Positions 9,936-16,954 of a stretch of DNA of 64,000 nt are shown piece by piece (the stretch's first letter is position 1; each line of letters begins with the position of its first letter). The DNA comes from CAYJKB01 sp964370625. Lineage in GTDB: Bacteria; Bacillota; Clostridia; Oscillospirales; Butyricicoccaceae. Both the position numbers and the translations under genes were made by a program. The notes beneath the pieces were generated by a model that had not been told where the DNA came from, did no database searches, and was given only the letters and a program-made list of their open reading frames with translations. Location: assembly GCA_964370625.1 (NCBI GenBank), contig CAYJKB010000001.1, forward strand, positions 1 through 64,000. The letters are read 5' to 3'.

Positions 9936-11831
9936 TTAATCAATTTTCTTGTCATAAAGTTTAGCTGCATTTAGCACAACAAGTACAGAGCCAGCATTAT
10001 GAACTAATGCACCAGTTGCAGGCGTTAAAATACCTAATACAGAGAGAATAATTGCAACAAAATTTATAAGCATAGACATTGTAATATTAAATTTAATCGA
10101 ATATAAAGTTGCATTTGACAATTTTTTAATATAAGAAATTTTTGAAATATCATCACCCATAATAGATATGTCGGCTGCATCAATAGCAATGTCACTACCC
10201 ATAGTACCCATAGCGATACCAACTGTTGCAGTTTTAAGTGCTGGTGCATCATTCACACCGTCACCAACCATACATACACCATTATTATCATGCATAAGCG
10301 ATTTAATAGCGTTAACCTTGCCTTCAGGTAATAAAGAAGAGCGAATTTGCTTTATTCCTACTTTATCAGCAATATAATTTGCACTTTTTTCATTGTCTCC
10401 TGTAAGTAAAATCGTGCTAATGATACCAGAGGAAGAAAGGGCTGAAATAGCATCTTTTGAAGTTTCTTTGATTTTATCTGATAATCCAATGATACCAATT
10501 ATTTTGTCATCAGTAGAAACGATTATTATAGCCTTTCCTTGTTCACGTAGACTTGTGATATATGTACATAGTTCATTTGATATTTTAAGTTCTGTATTAT
10601 CTGAAATTAATTTTTCATTACCACAGAAAAGAGTTTTACCATCAACTACTGCTTTGACACCTTTGCCCACAATCATTTCAAAATGTGAAATTTCTGAACA
10701 TTCAATTCCATTTTCTCTTGCATAATTTATTACAGCTCTGCCAAGAGGATGTTCTGAATGATTTTCTACGGAGGAAATTAATTGTAAAAATTCATTTTGC
10801 CCAATATCATAAGTTCGTATATCACTGACAATTAATTTACCATAGGTAATTGTACCAGTTTTATCAAAACATATAGTGTCAACTTTTCCCATATTTTCTA
10901 AAGCTTCCCCAGACTTAATAAGTACACCTTTTTTAGTAGCCTGACCTATAGCTGCCATAATTGAAGTTGGGGTAGCTAATGCTAATGCGCATGGACAAAA
11001 AACAACAAGCACAGTTACAGCATTTAGCAAAGCTTGATCTGGAATATTCATAATAAATGCCTGGATTAGATATGTTGCAATTGCAATTAAACATGCAGCA
11101 GGAACAATATAAGCTGCCCATTTATCAACAGTTTTTTGCATAGGTGCTTTATTATTTTCAGCATCTTCTACAAGCCTTATCATTTTTTGAAGCGATGAAT
11201 TTGCAAAAGTTCTAGTGACTTTAACATCTACAGAACCAAAACGATTAATTGTACCTGTGAAAACTTCATCATTTATACTTTTGTCTATAGGCAGACTTTC
11301 CCCAGTCATAATGCTTTGGTCAACTGAAGTATTACCTTTAATGATGATTCCATCAGAAGCAAAACTTTCTCCTGGTAGAACTCTTATGATATCATCAATT
11401 TTAATATCTTTAGCATCAACAATTTTTTCACCATCATTCGTGATAACTTTACCCATGGTAGGAACTAAATTAAGAAGTTTTTCAATTCCTCTTTTAGCTT
11501 TTTCTATAGTTCTATCTTCTAACAATTCTCCAAGTGCCATAATAAATGCAACTTCACCAGCAGCAAAAATATCTCCAATATATACAGCAGCAATCATTGC
11601 AATAGTAATAAGTAGGGGAGAAGTAATTCGTTTATCAAGAGTATTAACTACTGCTGAATAAGCGAGTGGTATTCCTGAAATTATTAAGGATACCCATGCT
11701 GGATTTATAGGAAATTCGAATTCGATTTGCATTAGAGGTAAGATATATTCTGTGATAAAGCTTGCAAGCAAAAATAAGCCAGAAATCCACAACATTGGAA
11801 TGGAGTTTAGTTTTGAAATATATTCTTTCAT
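9936..11831 (-). CDS. P1B-type heavy-metal-transporting ATPase (CPC type)
   Basis: An inner-membrane ATP-driven metal exporter. Motifs in order: TGES in the actuator domain, metal site FCPCALALATP near residue 277, phosphorylation motif DKTGT near 321, SEHPLGRA, and GDGVNDAP near 523. It lacks an N-terminal metal-binding domain. The last membrane region reads HNAGSVLVVLNA rather than the MxxSS typical of Cu(I) pumps, so the metal is uncertain although its regulator looks copper-type. I chose ATG 11831. Two in-frame GTG codons lie upstream, the first (11843) overlapping the csoR stop codon, so translation is coupled to csoR in either case. Confidence 0.92.
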   Translation of the reverse strand: MKEYISKLNSIPMLWISGLFLLASFITEYILPLMQIEFEFPINPAWVSLIISGIPLAYSAVVNTLDKRITSPLLITIAMIAAVYIGDIFAAGEVAFIMALGELLEDRTIEKAKRGIEKLLNLVPTMGKVITNDGEKIVDAKDIKIDDIIRVLPGESFASDGIIIKGNTSVDQSIMTGESLPIDKSINDEVFTGTINRFGSVDVKVTRTFANSSLQKMIRLVEDAENNKAPMQKTVDKWAAYIVPAACLIAIATYLIQAFIMNIPDQALLNAVTVLVVFCPCALALATPTSIMAAIGQATKKGVLIKSGEALENMGKVDTICFDKTGTITYGKLIVSDIRTYDIGQNEFLQLISSVENHSEHPLGRAVINYARENGIECSEISHFEMIVGKGVKAVVDGKTLFCGNEKLISDNTELKISNELCTYITSLREQGKAIIIVSTDDKIIGIIGLSDKIKETSKDAISALSSSGIISTILLTGDNEKSANYIADKVGIKQIRSSLLPEGKVNAIKSLMHDNNGVCMVGDGVNDAPALKTATVGIAMGTMGSDIAIDAADISIMGDDISKISYIKKLSNATLYSIKFNITMSMLINFVAIILSVLGILTPATGALVHNAGSVLVVLNAAKLYDKKID

Positions 11832-11842
11832 ATTATTCACCA

Positions 11843-12118
11843 CTATATTGTTTTCGAAAATTGATTTAAAGCAGAAATTAGACTTTTAATAGTTTCTTCT
11901 TCATCTCCATCACGAATACCATCTAAAACACAGTGATGCATATGACCTTCAAGAATAAGTTGGCCTGTTTTATGCAGTGCAGCTTTAATTGCGCCAATTT
12001 GAATTAAAATATCCTCACAGGATTTATCTTCATTAACCATTTTTTGAATTCCTCTAACTTGACCTTCAATTCTTCTAAGACGCTTATTAATAGCATCAAC
12101 ATCCATACATTGTTTCAT
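11843..12118 (-). CDS. csoR: CsoR-family metal-sensing repressor
   Basis: A 91-residue all-helical DNA-binding repressor (DUF156) that releases DNA on binding metal. Cys34, His59 and Cys63 have exactly the spacing of the Cu(I) ligands of CsoR (Cys-25-His-4-Cys), in the context LEGHMHHCV. The N-terminal RLRRIEGQVRGIQKM is the family hallmark. It is the first gene of a two-gene operon with the CPC ATPase. A palindrome containing TACCCCC sits between its promoter and start codon, so it is probably autoregulated and induced by copper. Confidence 0.93.
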   Translation of the reverse strand: MKQCMDVDAINKRLRRIEGQVRGIQKMVNEDKSCEDILIQIGAIKAALHKTGQLILEGHMHHCVLDGIRDGDEEETIKSLISALNQFSKTI

Positions 12119-12139
12119 AATTTATTTTCCTTTCAATTA

Positions 12140-12164
12140 TATACTTATAGGGGGTATAAGTATA
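12140..12164 (-). promoter_or_regulatory. CsoR operator
   Basis: On the minus strand the dyad TATACTTAT-ACCCCCT-ATAAGTATA has 9-base perfect arms and a C-run. This resembles CsoR operators, which carry ATACCCC-type G/C tracts. It lies immediately after the -10 box of the csoR promoter, where a bound repressor would block transcription. Confidence 0.75.
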
Positions 12165-12192
12165 TAATAAATGTAGGTGTTAAAAAAGTCAA
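12164..12192 (-). promoter_or_regulatory. Promoter of csoR and the CPC ATPase
   Basis: On the minus strand TTGACT (12187-12192) and TATTAT (12164-12169) are 17 bases apart. The CsoR operator begins at the -10 box. Confidence 0.75.
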
Positions 12193-12193
12193 G

Positions 12194-12228
12194 AAAAAAC
12201 TGTAACAAAACAAAAAATTCTGTTACAG
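12194..12228 (-). terminator. Second, tandem terminator before csoR
   Basis: On the minus strand CTGTAAC and GTTACAG (12222-12228 and 12200-12206) form a 7-bp stem followed by a T-run. It backs up the terminator at 12246-12282 and insulates csoR from the upstream ATPase operon. Its T-run adjoins the csoR -35 box. Confidence 0.6.
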
Positions 12229-12245
12229 TGGTCAGTAAATTGTTA

Positions 12246-12282
12246 TGAAAAAAGGTTGTGATAAATGATATCACAACCTTAA
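12246..12282 (-). terminator. Terminator of the DUF6110-like/ATPase operon
   Basis: The stem AAGGTTGTGATA/TATCACAACCTT (12252-12263 and 12269-12280) is followed on the minus strand by a T-run. It lies 10 bases after the 26-residue reading frame. Confidence 0.85.
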
Positions 12283-12291
12283 AACTATTAC

Positions 12292-12372
12292 TTATTTGTG
12301 TTTATATCCAGTCCAAATACACATTATCATTGAAAATACAGCAAGATAAGACCAAAATTTATGTTGTTTCAT
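12292..12372 (-). CDS. 26-residue single-span membrane peptide
   Basis: A very short gene overlapping the 3' end of the second ATPase gene in another frame. Its ATG is preceded by GGAGG 9 bases upstream, inside the ATPase coding sequence, which is unlikely to be chance so close to a stop codon. The product begins MKQHKFWSYLAVF and ends TGYKHK: one hydrophobic helix bracketed by lysines and histidines. From memory it resembles the small DUF6219-like peptides found beside DUF6110/P-type ATPase genes in Clostridia. It may be a subunit or modulator of the pump. The terminator follows it, so it would be the last gene of the operon. Confidence 0.6.
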   Translation of the reverse strand: MKQHKFWSYLAVFSMIMCIWTGYKHK

Positions 12373-14491
12373 TCTCTGTTTCCTCCATGAAATTAATTTT
12401 ATCATCTTTTTTCAAAAGTAGTCGTGTTGATGTCCCTGTAAGGGAAATTGTAGAAACATTATGAAGTAGTGCTGAAGTTTCAGCAGTGATTACACCCAAA
12501 ATACCTAAACCAATTAAAGCAGTATTAAAAGTTACAATAAATCCATATTGATTATAGATTTTCTTAATAAGTTTCTTAGATAATCTTCTAATTTCAACGA
12601 TTCTAGTAAGCTCGTGTGATAAAACAGAAATATCTGCAACTTCACGGGCAATGTCAGAAGAACCATTTAAAGTTAATGAAACATCTGCAACACTTAAAGC
12701 AGGGGTATCATTAATACCATCACCAACCATTAGGATAGTTCGTCCTTCAGCTTTTAGATTTTCGATAATAGAAGCCTTGCCATCTGGAAGGACTGAAGCA
12801 TAATATTTGTCAATACCAAGTAAATCACTAACATATTTTGCATTGCTTTCGCCATCACCAGTAATCATAAATACATCTTTAATGCCTTCAGCACGAAGGG
12901 CATCAATAGTAAATTTAGCATCAGGGCGAGGAGGGTCGTTTACGCAGATAATACCTATAAGTTCATTATCTAAAGCTAAATAAACGGCACTATCACTGCC
13001 AATTTGCTCATTTAACCAAAGTTCTTTATCTTGAGGGAAAGGAACTTTTTCATCATCAAATACAAAGTGATGACTTCCGATTACTGCATGTTTATCCTTA
13101 TAATTACTAGCTATACCATGTGCTACGATATATTTTACTTTACCATGTTTTTCAGGGTGATGAATTCCTCTGTCTTTAGCTTCGTGAACAATAGCAGCAG
13201 CAACGCTATGTGGAAAATGTTCTTCAAGACATGCTGCAATTTCAAGAACTTTTTCTTCGCTACATTGAGGTTTCATTGTGATAATTTTTGAAACTTTTGG
13301 AACAGCATTTGTAAGTGTACCAGTTTTATCAAATACAACAGTATCTACTTTTGATAAAATTTCAAGATATTTTCCACCTTTAACTAAAACTTCGTGGTTT
13401 ACACTTTCTTTAAGTGCAGAAATTATGGCAATCGGAGTAGTAAGCTTAATTGCACAAGAGAAATCGACCATAAGCACAGATAAAGCACGAGAAATGCTAC
13501 GAGTTATACCCCAAGTTAAGAAAAATAGCCCAAAACTAACAGGAACAATATCATCGGCAAGACGTTCTGCACGTCCTTGAACTAAAGCTTTTTCTTTCTC
13601 ACCTGTATCTATAAGATCAATGATTTTTGATATACGAGACTCATTTTGAAGACTCATAACACTAACATCAATTTCACCATCTTCAATAACTGTACCAGCG
13701 AAAACCGTATCATCAATTGATTTGTGAACAGGGATAGGTTCACCTGTCATAGTAGATTCATTGATTAAAGCATCACCAGATACAATAGTGCCATCTATAG
13801 GAATTAAGCTTCCTTTTCTAATTCTAATTACATCATTTACAGCAAGTTCTTTATGAGAAACTTCGACCTCGACTCCATCACGAATGAGCCAAACTTTATC
13901 CACATTTATTTTAAGAGTTTGAGCTAAAGCATGTTTTGCACGCATATTAGAATATTCTAGTAATAAATCTGATAATTTCAGTAAGAACATAGTTGAAGAA
14001 GCGGTACTAAAGCTACGATAAGCTAACGCTGCACCTATAGCGGTGCCGTCTAGGACTTCGACATTTAGTTTCTTCTCAGAAAGAGCTTTAAACCCATTTA
14101 TGATATATGGAATTGCACGAATAGTTGTATATACTCTATGGATATTAGACGGCATAAATAAATATCTACCTAAATGATATGTACAATGAAGTGCAATACG
14201 TTTTTTAATATCTTTTTCAATTTCAATAGCACGTTGTTCCTCAGAAGGCACACCATCGGGAATTTCATTTAATGCTAAAGAAGATAGTTTTTCAAGTATA
14301 GTGGTTTTAATTTCATCATTTTCAAGCTCAATAAGCACAGACCCATTAACAGAATTTGCTTTAACTTCTAACACTCCATGTAAAGAAAGGAGCATGTCAG
14401 TAATCCCTAAACATTGCTCCTTAGTTAATATGTATTTACCAAAGCGAATTCTAAGACGGGATGGCTTATCACAAATAATTTGATATTTCAT
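12359..14491 (-). CDS. P1B-type ATPase with atypical SCA metal site
   Basis: A membrane metal pump of 710 residues. The N-terminus (about 1-75, KPSRLRIRFGKYILT...) is a divergent metal-binding-like domain without the CxxC pair. The actuator has TGEP, the transmembrane metal motif is DFSCAIKLTTP near residue 343 instead of CPC or SPC, DKTGT is near 388 and GDGIND near 588. The C-terminal membrane segment contains LLHNVSTISLTG. The metal cannot be read from this; iron or manganese are possibilities given the predicted regulation. ATG 14491 has AAGGAG at good spacing; an in-frame TTG two codons earlier is less likely. It follows the DUF6110-like gene by 28 bases. Confidence 0.9.
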   Translation of the reverse strand: MKYQIICDKPSRLRIRFGKYILTKEQCLGITDMLLSLHGVLEVKANSVNGSVLIELENDEIKTTILEKLSSLALNEIPDGVPSEEQRAIEIEKDIKKRIALHCTYHLGRYLFMPSNIHRVYTTIRAIPYIINGFKALSEKKLNVEVLDGTAIGAALAYRSFSTASSTMFLLKLSDLLLEYSNMRAKHALAQTLKINVDKVWLIRDGVEVEVSHKELAVNDVIRIRKGSLIPIDGTIVSGDALINESTMTGEPIPVHKSIDDTVFAGTVIEDGEIDVSVMSLQNESRISKIIDLIDTGEKEKALVQGRAERLADDIVPVSFGLFFLTWGITRSISRALSVLMVDFSCAIKLTTPIAIISALKESVNHEVLVKGGKYLEILSKVDTVVFDKTGTLTNAVPKVSKIITMKPQCSEEKVLEIAACLEEHFPHSVAAAIVHEAKDRGIHHPEKHGKVKYIVAHGIASNYKDKHAVIGSHHFVFDDEKVPFPQDKELWLNEQIGSDSAVYLALDNELIGIICVNDPPRPDAKFTIDALRAEGIKDVFMITGDGESNAKYVSDLLGIDKYYASVLPDGKASIIENLKAEGRTILMVGDGINDTPALSVADVSLTLNGSSDIAREVADISVLSHELTRIVEIRRLSKKLIKKIYNQYGFIVTFNTALIGLGILGVITAETSALLHNVSTISLTGTSTRLLLKKDDKINFMEETENETT

Positions 14492-14519
14492 AAGCAATCT
14501 CCTTAATGTAACTTAAAAG

Positions 14520-14786
14520 TTACTCACAATCACAATTGCCTTGACAGTTACAATCGTTTTGCGCAACAGTTTTAGCTTCAGCACAAATATCTTCAGCTTC
14601 TTCACGAATATTAGCTACATTTTCAAGAACTTTATCTTTAAGCATGATGCCACCAGCAACACCTTTTACAGCAAGTTCACGAGCTTTTTTAGTTTTAAGA
14701 ATTTGAAGTGCAGCAACACCAATAACAGCACCAGCTCCTAATAGACAATTTCTTTCTTTTGTAAAATATTCTAAACATTTTAACAT
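14520..14786 (-). CDS. DUF6110-like small membrane protein
   Basis: An 88-residue protein with one hydrophobic segment (about 14-32, CLLGAGAVIGVAALQIL), then an amphipathic helix, ending in a cysteine-rich tail DCNCQGNCDCE that could bind metal. Proteins of this size and layout (DUF6110) are, from memory, regular neighbours of the SCA-type ATPase. It is the first gene of the operon, with AAAGGAG before the ATG and a clear promoter. A metal-delivery or accessory role is inference. Confidence 0.75.
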   Translation of the reverse strand: MLKCLEYFTKERNCLLGAGAVIGVAALQILKTKKARELAVKGVAGGIMLKDKVLENVANIREEAEDICAEAKTVAQNDCNCQGNCDCE

Positions 14787-14820
14787 AATAATTTCTCCTT
14801 TATTTTTTGTTTATGGACAT

Positions 14821-14850
14821 AGTATAGCAAAGGATAGGGAAGTTAGTCAA
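14821..14850 (-). promoter_or_regulatory. Promoter of the DUF6110-like/ATPase operon
   Basis: On the minus strand TTGACT (14845-14850) and TATACT (14821-14826) are spaced by 18 bases. A TTAG-N6-CTAA dyad covers the -35 box. Confidence 0.75.
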
Positions 14851-14856
14851 CCCTAA
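14843..14856. promoter_or_regulatory. TTAG-N6-CTAA dyad, candidate iron-regulator site 1
   Basis: TTAGTCAACCCTAA covers the -35 box of the ATPase operon promoter. The TTAG-N6-CTAA frame is contained in the IdeR/DtxR consensus, in which TTAG and CTAA are separated by six bases. Confidence 0.4.
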
Positions 14857-14894
14857 AATAGTATATTTTTAAAACTTTTTTATGAACAAAATAG

Positions 14895-14908
14895 TTAGTT
14901 TAAGCTAA
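14895..14908. promoter_or_regulatory. TTAG-N6-CTAA dyad, candidate iron-regulator site 2
   Basis: TTAGTTTAAGCTAA is symmetric at 12 of 14 positions. It lies about 40 bases upstream of site 1, between the AraC-type gene and the ATPase operon promoter. Confidence 0.4.
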
Positions 14909-14930
14909 AAAGTAAGTTAAAACAAACTTT

Positions 14931-15266
14931 TTAAAGATTTACAATATAGCATGATTTGCGAAATTCTGTAGGATTCATTTGATATTTTATTTTAAAATCT
15001 TCAGCAAATTTGCTTGAATTTACATAACCCAAATCATGAGAAATTTGTGTAACAGTTTTATCAGAGATTCTTAATAAAGTCTGACCTTTTTTAATTTTTA
15101 CGTTTTTAATATATTTTTTTGGAGACATTCTAAAATAAATTTTATATAATTTTCTTAAATATGTTTCAGAAATATAAAGTTTTCTAGAAATCTCTTTACC
15201 CGTTAAGCCTGTTGTCATAAAATAATATCTTGAAGATACTAATAAGCTTCTAATTTCTTTATCCAA
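14931..15266 (-). CDS. AraC-type helix-turn-helix protein
   Basis: A 111-residue protein that is almost only the AraC DNA-binding domain. A first helix-turn-helix (LTGKEISRKLYISETYLRKL) is followed by SPKKYIKNVKIKKGQTLL, and a second contains VTQISHDLGYVNSSKFAEDF and the signature PTEFRKS. It lacks the usual sensor domain, so it may sense nothing itself or work with another protein. The start codon appears to be TTG, with GGGGG seven bases upstream. It lies after the flavodoxin operon, separated by a hairpin, and before the ATPase operon, so it could regulate either. Confidence 0.88.
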   Translation of the reverse strand: MDKEIRSLLVSSRYYFMTTGLTGKEISRKLYISETYLRKLYKIYFRMSPKKYIKNVKIKKGQTLLRISDKTVTQISHDLGYVNSSKFAEDFKIKYQMNPTEFRKSCYIVNL

Positions 15267-15286
15267 AATAAACCCCCTATAATACT

Positions 15287-15318
15287 AATAAACCTAAGAT
15301 AAAATTCTTAGGTTTATT
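15287..15318 (-). terminator. Hairpin between flavodoxin and the AraC-type gene
   Basis: Perfect 13-base arms AATAAACCTAAGA/TCTTAGGTTTATT enclose a 6-base loop. The tail on the minus strand is only moderately T-rich, so it may be a weak terminator or an attenuator that lowers AraC-type gene expression. Confidence 0.55.
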
Positions 15319-15335
15319 AAAAAAATCTAGTTAAA

Positions 15336-15743
15336 TTATGCTAATTTTTCTCCAAGCTCACGACACTTAGCTTGTGCTGCATCATCAGGAGTTAAATGGC
15401 AGATATAAGATTCAATAACAGAAGATAGTTCATCTTCCCAAATTCTCATCCATTCACCATCGCCCCAATCATATGAGCCGAATAATACAATCTTTTTGCC
15501 ATTTACAGCACTTTTTACATCATCCCACATTGGTTGAAATTCAGTTTCTTCTAAAACTTCAGCTCCCATAGAAGGGCAGCCAAATGCAAATGCATCATAA
15601 TTATCAACTTTATCTTTAGTAAAGTCGCCAGCGAAGATTAAATCAACTTCAGCACCTTTACCTTTTGCACCTTCAGCAATACAATTTGCCATAGCTTCTG
15701 TATTACCTGTACCACTCCAAAAAACAACTGCTAATTTGCTCAT
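15336..15743 (-). CDS. Flavodoxin (short chain)
   Basis: A soluble FMN electron carrier that often replaces ferredoxin when iron is scarce. The N-terminal strand is followed by the phosphate-binding loop SGTGNTEAM (residues 10-18). The FMN-flanking loops are visible as GCPSMGAE and GSYDWGDGEWM. At 135 residues it has the length of a short-chain flavodoxin. It is the last of three genes with DUF3793 and DUF2325 proteins, with a TTAG-N6-CTAA site at the operon promoter, consistent with iron control. Confidence 0.93.
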   Translation of the reverse strand: MSKLAVVFWSGTGNTEAMANCIAEGAKGKGAEVDLIFAGDFTKDKVDNYDAFAFGCPSMGAEVLEETEFQPMWDDVKSAVNGKKIVLFGSYDWGDGEWMRIWEDELSSVIESYICHLTPDDAAQAKCRELGEKLA

Positions 15744-15780
15744 AAAAAATTTCTCCTTATTAAATAAAAAAATATATATA

Positions 15781-16350
15781 TTATGCGATTTGACTACGTT
15801 TTTTAACTGTCATACACAAAATATCTCTGCCTTCATTCCATAGTTTATTATATATCATTCTGCATTTATCAAATCGTGCAAATTTTGATAACGCTTCTTT
15901 AGTATCTCCATAAACTTTCCAATAACCACATAAATTACAATTTTGTCCTTTATTACAGATAAACCCTTCAACATCCTCCGGGGGATAGCTTAAGAATAAT
16001 CCAATTTCATGTGGAAATTCTTCAGTAGAACAAATTCTATCAGAAAGGCGTTCAATTGATTGCAAAGCTGTTAAATCTTTATAACCGTATTTGTTTAAAA
16101 TAATGTGTGCTTTAGCTTGATGTAATTCGATTTCTAGCATATCAAGTCTATACAAGTAAACCAACGCTAACTCACCACTATACTTTAAAACTTTTAACGT
16201 AACACCTTTCTCTTTTAAAGAATTATTCCAATTTTCGATATGTAAATTAAAATTTTCTTTGGAAAAGAACTTAGTTGTAAATAAATTTGCACTTTTAATT
16301 CCTGCAAGTGTTGGTGCACAATGGTTAATAATATTTTGCTCTAAGTTCAT
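15781..16350 (-). CDS. DUF3793 family protein
   Basis: A 189-residue cytoplasmic protein of the DUF3793 family; its function is unknown. Landmarks are the N-terminal HCAPTLAGIKSANLF, the central HEIGLFLSYPPEDVEGF and the cysteine-containing CNLCGYWKVYGD, followed by CRMIYNKLWNEG. The cysteines suggest metal or redox chemistry but this is unproven. It lies 37 bases upstream of flavodoxin and 12 bases after the DUF2325 gene, in an arrangement that I recall as common in Clostridia near iron-related genes. Confidence 0.88.
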   Translation of the reverse strand: MNLEQNIINHCAPTLAGIKSANLFTTKFFSKENFNLHIENWNNSLKEKGVTLKVLKYSGELALVYLYRLDMLEIELHQAKAHIILNKYGYKDLTALQSIERLSDRICSTEEFPHEIGLFLSYPPEDVEGFICNKGQNCNLCGYWKVYGDTKEALSKFARFDKCRMIYNKLWNEGRDILCMTVKKRSQIA

Positions 16351-16362
16351 AAAAATTGCTCC

Positions 16363-16638
16363 TTACATAGCTTCAAGTAGGTTTTTAAGTGAAGAAATTG
16401 AGCTAGAATGTACATGCTCAATTTTTGCATTACAACGACGAGCTTCACATCTTGCGCAATCTAACAATTTATGTGAAACTGTTTTTGTGAATAAGATGAT
16501 TAAATCAGGATCTCCAAATTTACTACGGATTTCACCTTTCATCTTTGTAAATATTTTAGCTTTATGCCCATAAGCCTTACATGTGTCTAAATACCTACGC
16601 TCCATGCATTCATTACCACCGATTATTACTACGCTCAT
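16363..16638 (-). CDS. DUF2325 family protein
   Basis: A 91-residue protein of the DUF2325 family. The N-terminus SVVIIGGNECMERRYLDTC and the following KMKGEIRSKFGDPDLIILFT are typical. A cluster of cysteines (CARCEARRC) and a conserved histidine could hold metal. It is first in the three-gene operon and has a good AGGAG site. The family's biochemical role is not known; the neighbourhood suggests an iron or redox response. Confidence 0.88.
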   Translation of the reverse strand: MSVVIIGGNECMERRYLDTCKAYGHKAKIFTKMKGEIRSKFGDPDLIILFTKTVSHKLLDCARCEARRCNAKIEHVHSSSISSLKNLLEAM

Positions 16639-16692
16639 TTTAATTCTCCTATCTTAAAAGTTATCCATAACTAACTACACTTCAAAATAAAA

Positions 16693-16712
16693 CCAGTTAA
16701 ACAAAACTAACC
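16693..16712. promoter_or_regulatory. Imperfect dyad in the DUF2325 operon leader
   Basis: CCAGTTAAACAAAACTAACC has GTTA/TAAC-type arms and lies just downstream of the -10 box. It may be a second regulator site, but the match is weak. Confidence 0.25.
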
Positions 16713-16718
16713 TTGCAA

Positions 16719-16732
16719 TTAGAATATACTAA
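16719..16732. promoter_or_regulatory. TTAG-N6-CTAA dyad, candidate iron-regulator site 3
   Basis: TTAGAATATACTAA overlaps the -10 box of the DUF2325/DUF3793/flavodoxin promoter, ideal for repression. It has the same arms and spacing as sites 1 and 2. Confidence 0.45.
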
Positions 16733-16749
16733 CCAAGTCTGTTTGTCAA
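16721..16749 (-). promoter_or_regulatory. Promoter of the DUF2325/DUF3793/flavodoxin operon
   Basis: On the minus strand TTGACA (16744-16749) and TATTCT (16721-16726) are spaced by 17 bases. Confidence 0.75.
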
Positions 16750-16873
16750 TAGAAAATTTGAAATTTTTATTGATTTATAAATATTTATAAAAGTTAACTA
16801 TAGTTATTAGACAATGTGTTAAAAAATAATTGGAAAACAATGGAAAAAGTTTAAAAAATCCTGATTTGTTTTA

Positions 16874-16902
16874 GGGAGTGTGTCATAATGCGACACACTC
16901 CC
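16874..16902 (-). terminator. Hairpin after the SPFH/TPM cluster
   Basis: A perfect 11-base stem GGGAGTGTGTC/GACACACTCCC lies 52 bases after the TPM gene. There is no immediate T-run, so termination would be weak or the hairpin may protect the mRNA 3' end. The rest of the 16640-16954 gap holds only the DUF2325 promoter. Confidence 0.5.
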
Positions 16903-16954
16903 AGCCTTAAGAAAACTATAGTTCAATTTTTTTACATAAAAGATAGATTTCACT

